64,000 nt of DNA from Nemania diffusa (taxonomy: Eukaryota; Ascomycota; Sordariomycetes; Xylariales; Xylariaceae), in NCBI GenBank assembly GCA_038501195.1, contig JBBPUQ010000005.1, forward strand, positions 1,302,001 to 1,366,000. The letters run 5' to 3'. The notes beneath the pieces are model-generated. The model saw nothing but the letters and a program-made list of their open reading frames with translations. It was not told the origin of the DNA and made no database searches. Below, in pieces: positions 61,101-64,000 of this stretch. How positions within the stretch are numbered: position 1 is the stretch's first letter; each line of letters starts with the position of its first letter. The position numbers and the translations under genes are program-made.

Positions 61101-61896
61101 CATCATCTGCCCGTTCCCCATTTCCCATCCCCCCCATGCTCATATTCTCTGTAGCATCTTACGCCGCAACCGACAGGACAATACCTAGTGCTACTCCTGT
61201 CATCACCTTCTTCTTCGTCTAGCGATTGCTCTTTTGCTTCATTTGGAATTTGGGGCTATTTTTCGCTTCTCGGAAGCAACATCGACAGCAGCTTTTCCTA
61301 CTGCCAAAACAGGGAGTTCCAGATTGAGAAATCGAACCACCATTTAGGAATAACCTACTTATTTGCTTAGTGGCCTCGACCTCGACTTCGATTTGGCCGC
61401 CTCTGTTGCCTGTCTCCCATCTACTTACCTAGATAGCCCAAAATTTACATTCGAATCGAATCTTGTTTAATCAAATGCCTCGGCGTATTTTTGGGATACA
61501 ATAACCGCCCTCGTTTCACTTTTCCATTCTGTACCACTTTGCGCCGCCTTCTCACTTCTAGCTGTCAGAGTAATCTCTGCTCCTCTCTATTGAACGACAG
61601 CCGCTTGGCGTCGTCTATCGCCCGACACCTTTTCATATGTGGGAAAACTAGTGTCATTACGATGATGATGTAATGCTAGTAACTATTCCCGCTCCCAAAT
61701 CAGCAGCTCACCTAAAAACTTCGGCCTTCGTATGAGTTGTTGGCGACCATCTCATTGCATTCTTTATTGTGCATCGACCTTTTCAGGCGCGCTTCTCTCC
61801 TCCTAATAATCATCTGCCGCCACGAAGGTTTCACCGCCCCCATTCTTCCTCTCGGGTCAATATAGAAATTCCAATGCGACAAGAGAATTCAACGCC
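58118..61896. other. 3.8-kb intergenic region with one transposon insertion
   Basis: It holds the promoters of the small Cys-rich protein (left) and of the six-finger factor (right), plus the hAT-like element listed separately. The last kilobase before 61897 is pyrimidine-rich with CTTCTTCTTC-type runs, as expected for a fungal 5' leader. Frames at 59148-59405 and 59183-59545 overlap on opposite strands and have no domains. Confidence 0.5.
59771..60238. mobile_element. Non-autonomous hAT-like element (MITE)
   Basis: Perfect 18-bp terminal inverted repeats, CAGGGTTGAAATTTAGTA at 59771-59788 and its reverse complement at 60221-60238, bound a 468-bp AT-rich element. An exact 8-bp duplication, GGGCTCGG, flanks it (59763-59770 and 60239-60246). 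An 8-bp target duplication with CAG-type ends is characteristic of the hAT superfamily. The interior is mostly variations of TAGTACTAATACTAA in both orientations, forming extensive self-complementary arms, around a non-repetitive core at about 59945-60060. No transposase frame exists, so it must move in trans. The intact ends and duplication suggest a recent insertion. Confidence 0.88.
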
Positions 61897-64000
61897 ATGG
61901 ATAATCACCACCACCTAAGCCTGACTTCGCCCGGTCCTCCGGGCACACATCCCCCCCTCGACCTATACCCTTTTGATCATATGTCTCTACCGGGAAATAT
62001 CATCTATACGCCGAGGGTACACGCAACTGGAAAGCATCCTCTAACTCGATGGGCTACAGGAGACGATGAGCCATGGCACCCGCGGAATTTGGCATCTGGT
62101 ATGGAAGATGGCAGCGACCAGTCCATGTTATCCGATATGCGATGCGCCCAGTTTATTGTCACTGGCCAGCCGAACGGGGTATCTGAGATGATGCCACAAT
62201 CAGACTCCGGCTATGGAAGTTACAATCACCCTAGCATCACTAATGGTTCAGTTTGCGACGACTCTTTCGACGCCAACCCAGAGACACAAAGCGTCCTGGG
62301 GGGGTCCATGAGAGGATCCTTGGCCGATGTCCCGTTCCACATGCCTGATGACTTGCCTAAGGACAGACCGCTGGGTAGCTCTTGGCCCCCTCAAATCAGG
62401 GTAGAAACTCTGAAATGTGATTTCTGTGACAAGCCGGTGAAGACCAAATCAGAGCTGAAGTTTGTCTAGCCCAACCCAATCAATATTTTCTGTCGGGCCA
62501 CCTGGACTAATGCCTAACAACATAGGAAGCATGACCAACGTCACAAGAAACCATTCAAATGCGATATTAAAGACTGTACTCGAAGCGAAGGCTTTAGTAC
62601 AATAAACGACCTTGACCGGCATAAGAGGAGCGTGCACCCTGAAAGCCAGACAGCTGGTAATCGCTATGTCTGTCAAATTGGCCCGTGTAAAAACAAGCAC
62701 AAGGTTTGGCCTCGGGCAGATAATTTCAAGGCCCACCTTAAACGAGTTCACGATAGACCCAACGTTTCAGATGATGATCTGCAAGATTATATACACAAGT
62801 GAGCGCTGCAACTTGATAATTTTACGAATTTGCTTCTGATTATACCTCTAAAGACAGCCGGCCCCACTTGACGAGCATCAAGACAACCCTCGACGAGAAG
62901 CAGTGCCTAATTTCAGTGAATATCCTGTTATGTTCCATGAGCAAACAGACAACTGGTCATCGTTGATTGATGTATCTCATGGGATGAACCCACTGGGACC
63001 CCCCAGTGGTCCCCAAGGCGAAGAGAATCTCCCTTTATCGAGTTCGTCATCGGGAGTCACGGATATTCATACTCATCACCAGCAAGAGTTATACCAGGAG
63101 ACGATTGAATCCAGCCCATTATCACAGAATCCCATTGCTTCATCGTCTCATATGCAGAATAATGAGTTTCCCCATGAGACCGAGAGCCCTGAGTCTACTT
63201 TACCCTCCATCCAAGAGCAGATGATTCATGTCCCGGCAGCATACTCTACTGAGGCCCAGGTCGCGGACGTGGATGCCTCAAGATTTAGTGTATTAGATGA
63301 TTCTAGTGAAGTAGGGTCGGGAAACTCTCCAGCCCATAGTCTATCTGACCATCTCATGAAGACTGACAGTAGCCCTCCCGATTCTATTAAACCCGAAGAT
63401 TCTTTAGAGCATCGCACAGGGCCTATTAACCTGGATGTTCGCAATCCGAACGAGATGAGAAATTTCATCGAGTTGCTTCACAACAGCGGAGTTATGCACG
63501 ATCCGGGCGAGATGAAAATAATCGTCGAATTTCTTGACAGCAGTGGAGTTCTAGGACAGTTTGGATACAAGAAAGAGAGCGCTGAAGAAGTGGTGGGGAT
63601 CAAGAAGACCGAAGATGACCTCGCAGGAATTCAGAGCCAGACCCCCTGCCATTCGTGTCCCACTTGTCATAAGGTCTTCCCGCGAAGATGCGAGTTGAAG
63701 TGAGTTGTCACACTTTGTCATTCCTCGGTCATTTATCCCACAATGTTAACTTGTCTGATAAGAAAACACGAGAAACGGCATGAAAAGCCGTACGGATGTA
63801 CCACGTCAGGCTGCAAGAAGAGATTCGGGAGCAAGAACGACTGGAAACGACACGAGAACACGCAGCATTTTATGTTAGAGATGTGGAGGTGTGATGAGGA
63901 AAGCTGTGATAGAGTCTTTGCTCGGCGAGAAAACTTGAGGGTTCACCTCGAGAAAGACCACCAGATCAGTGATCAACAGAAATTAGAGTTCAAGCTCGAA
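61897..64000 (+). CDS. Six-finger C2H2 transcription factor (3' end outside window)
   Basis: Exons 61897-62459, 62526-62798, 62854-63699 and 63763-64000 (open at the window end) join in frame to about 640 residues so far. The start ATG has a good context (GCCATGG). Residues 1-170 are Pro/Gly/Ser-rich. Fingers 1-3: C174-C177-H190-H194, C200-C205-H220-H225, C237-C242-H258-H263. A long acidic/Ser-rich spacer follows (about 279-540) with two matching stretches, MRNFIELLHNSGVM and MKIIVEFLDSSGVL. Fingers 4-6: C547-C550-H563-H567, C573-C578-H591-H596, C604-C609-H622-H627. Each triplet of fingers has the same architecture, which suggests internal duplication of a three-finger module. Introns are 66, 55 and 63 nt, and introns 1 and 3 both interrupt the first finger of a triplet at an equivalent place. 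Nuclear DNA-binding role expected; target unknown. Confidence 0.94.

Overview
The window looks like filamentous ascomycete DNA (Pezizomycotina, probably Sordariomycetes). Introns are mostly 50-100 nt, with GT..AG ends and CTAAC/CTAAT-type branch sites. There is an iterative highly reducing polyketide synthase, fungal C2H2 and AP-1-like bZIP factors, intron-containing tRNAs, and a 6.4 kb almost pure A/T block of the kind left by repeat-induced point mutation (RIP). No bacterial operon, phage or CRISPR structure is present. I cannot name the species.

Layout. (1) 1-6411: AT-only RIP-like block with a sharp right edge. (2) 6.4-10.1 kb: decayed genic material, with a reading-frame tail abutting the block and a gene split by one in-frame TAG. 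(3) 10.2-22.0 kb: a compact two-gene biosynthetic locus on the minus strand, a cytochrome P450 (8 exons, 530 aa) and a complete HR-PKS (11 exons, 2401 aa; KS-AT-DH-psiMT-ER-KR-ACP). Both models were rebuilt exon by exon and stay in frame to the end. (4) 24.1-24.3 kb: tandem tRNA-Glu(CTC) and tRNA-Thr(AGT), both with introns. (5) 27.7-64 kb: widely spaced chromosomal genes: a ubiquitin-like-domain/RGG protein, a C2H2 factor, an AP-1-like bZIP, an Mgr3-like mitochondrial TPR protein divergent from a Dap1/MAPR-type haem protein, a small Cys-rich protein, and a six-finger C2H2 factor running off the right end. Spacers of up to 12 kb carry dispersed TACCTA/TAGGTA motifs from about 29.7 kb rightwards.

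How it works together. PKS and P450 would form a minimal pathway: a reduced polyketide made on the ACP and then oxidised. No release enzyme, transporter or intact cluster regulator is visible, and the product is unknown. The Mgr3-like and Dap1-like genes share a roughly 490-bp promoter region; one acts in mitochondrial protein quality control, and the other belongs to the family that supports sterol P450s.

Most notable: an 11-nt microexon in the PKS; a non-autonomous hAT-like element (468 bp) with perfect 18-bp TIRs and an 8-bp target-site duplication; a CAG-to-TAG-type nonsense codon near the RIP block; a GC-AG intron; a 36-nt exon carrying the bZIP DNA-contact core; and a low-complexity insertion inside a ubiquitin-like fold.
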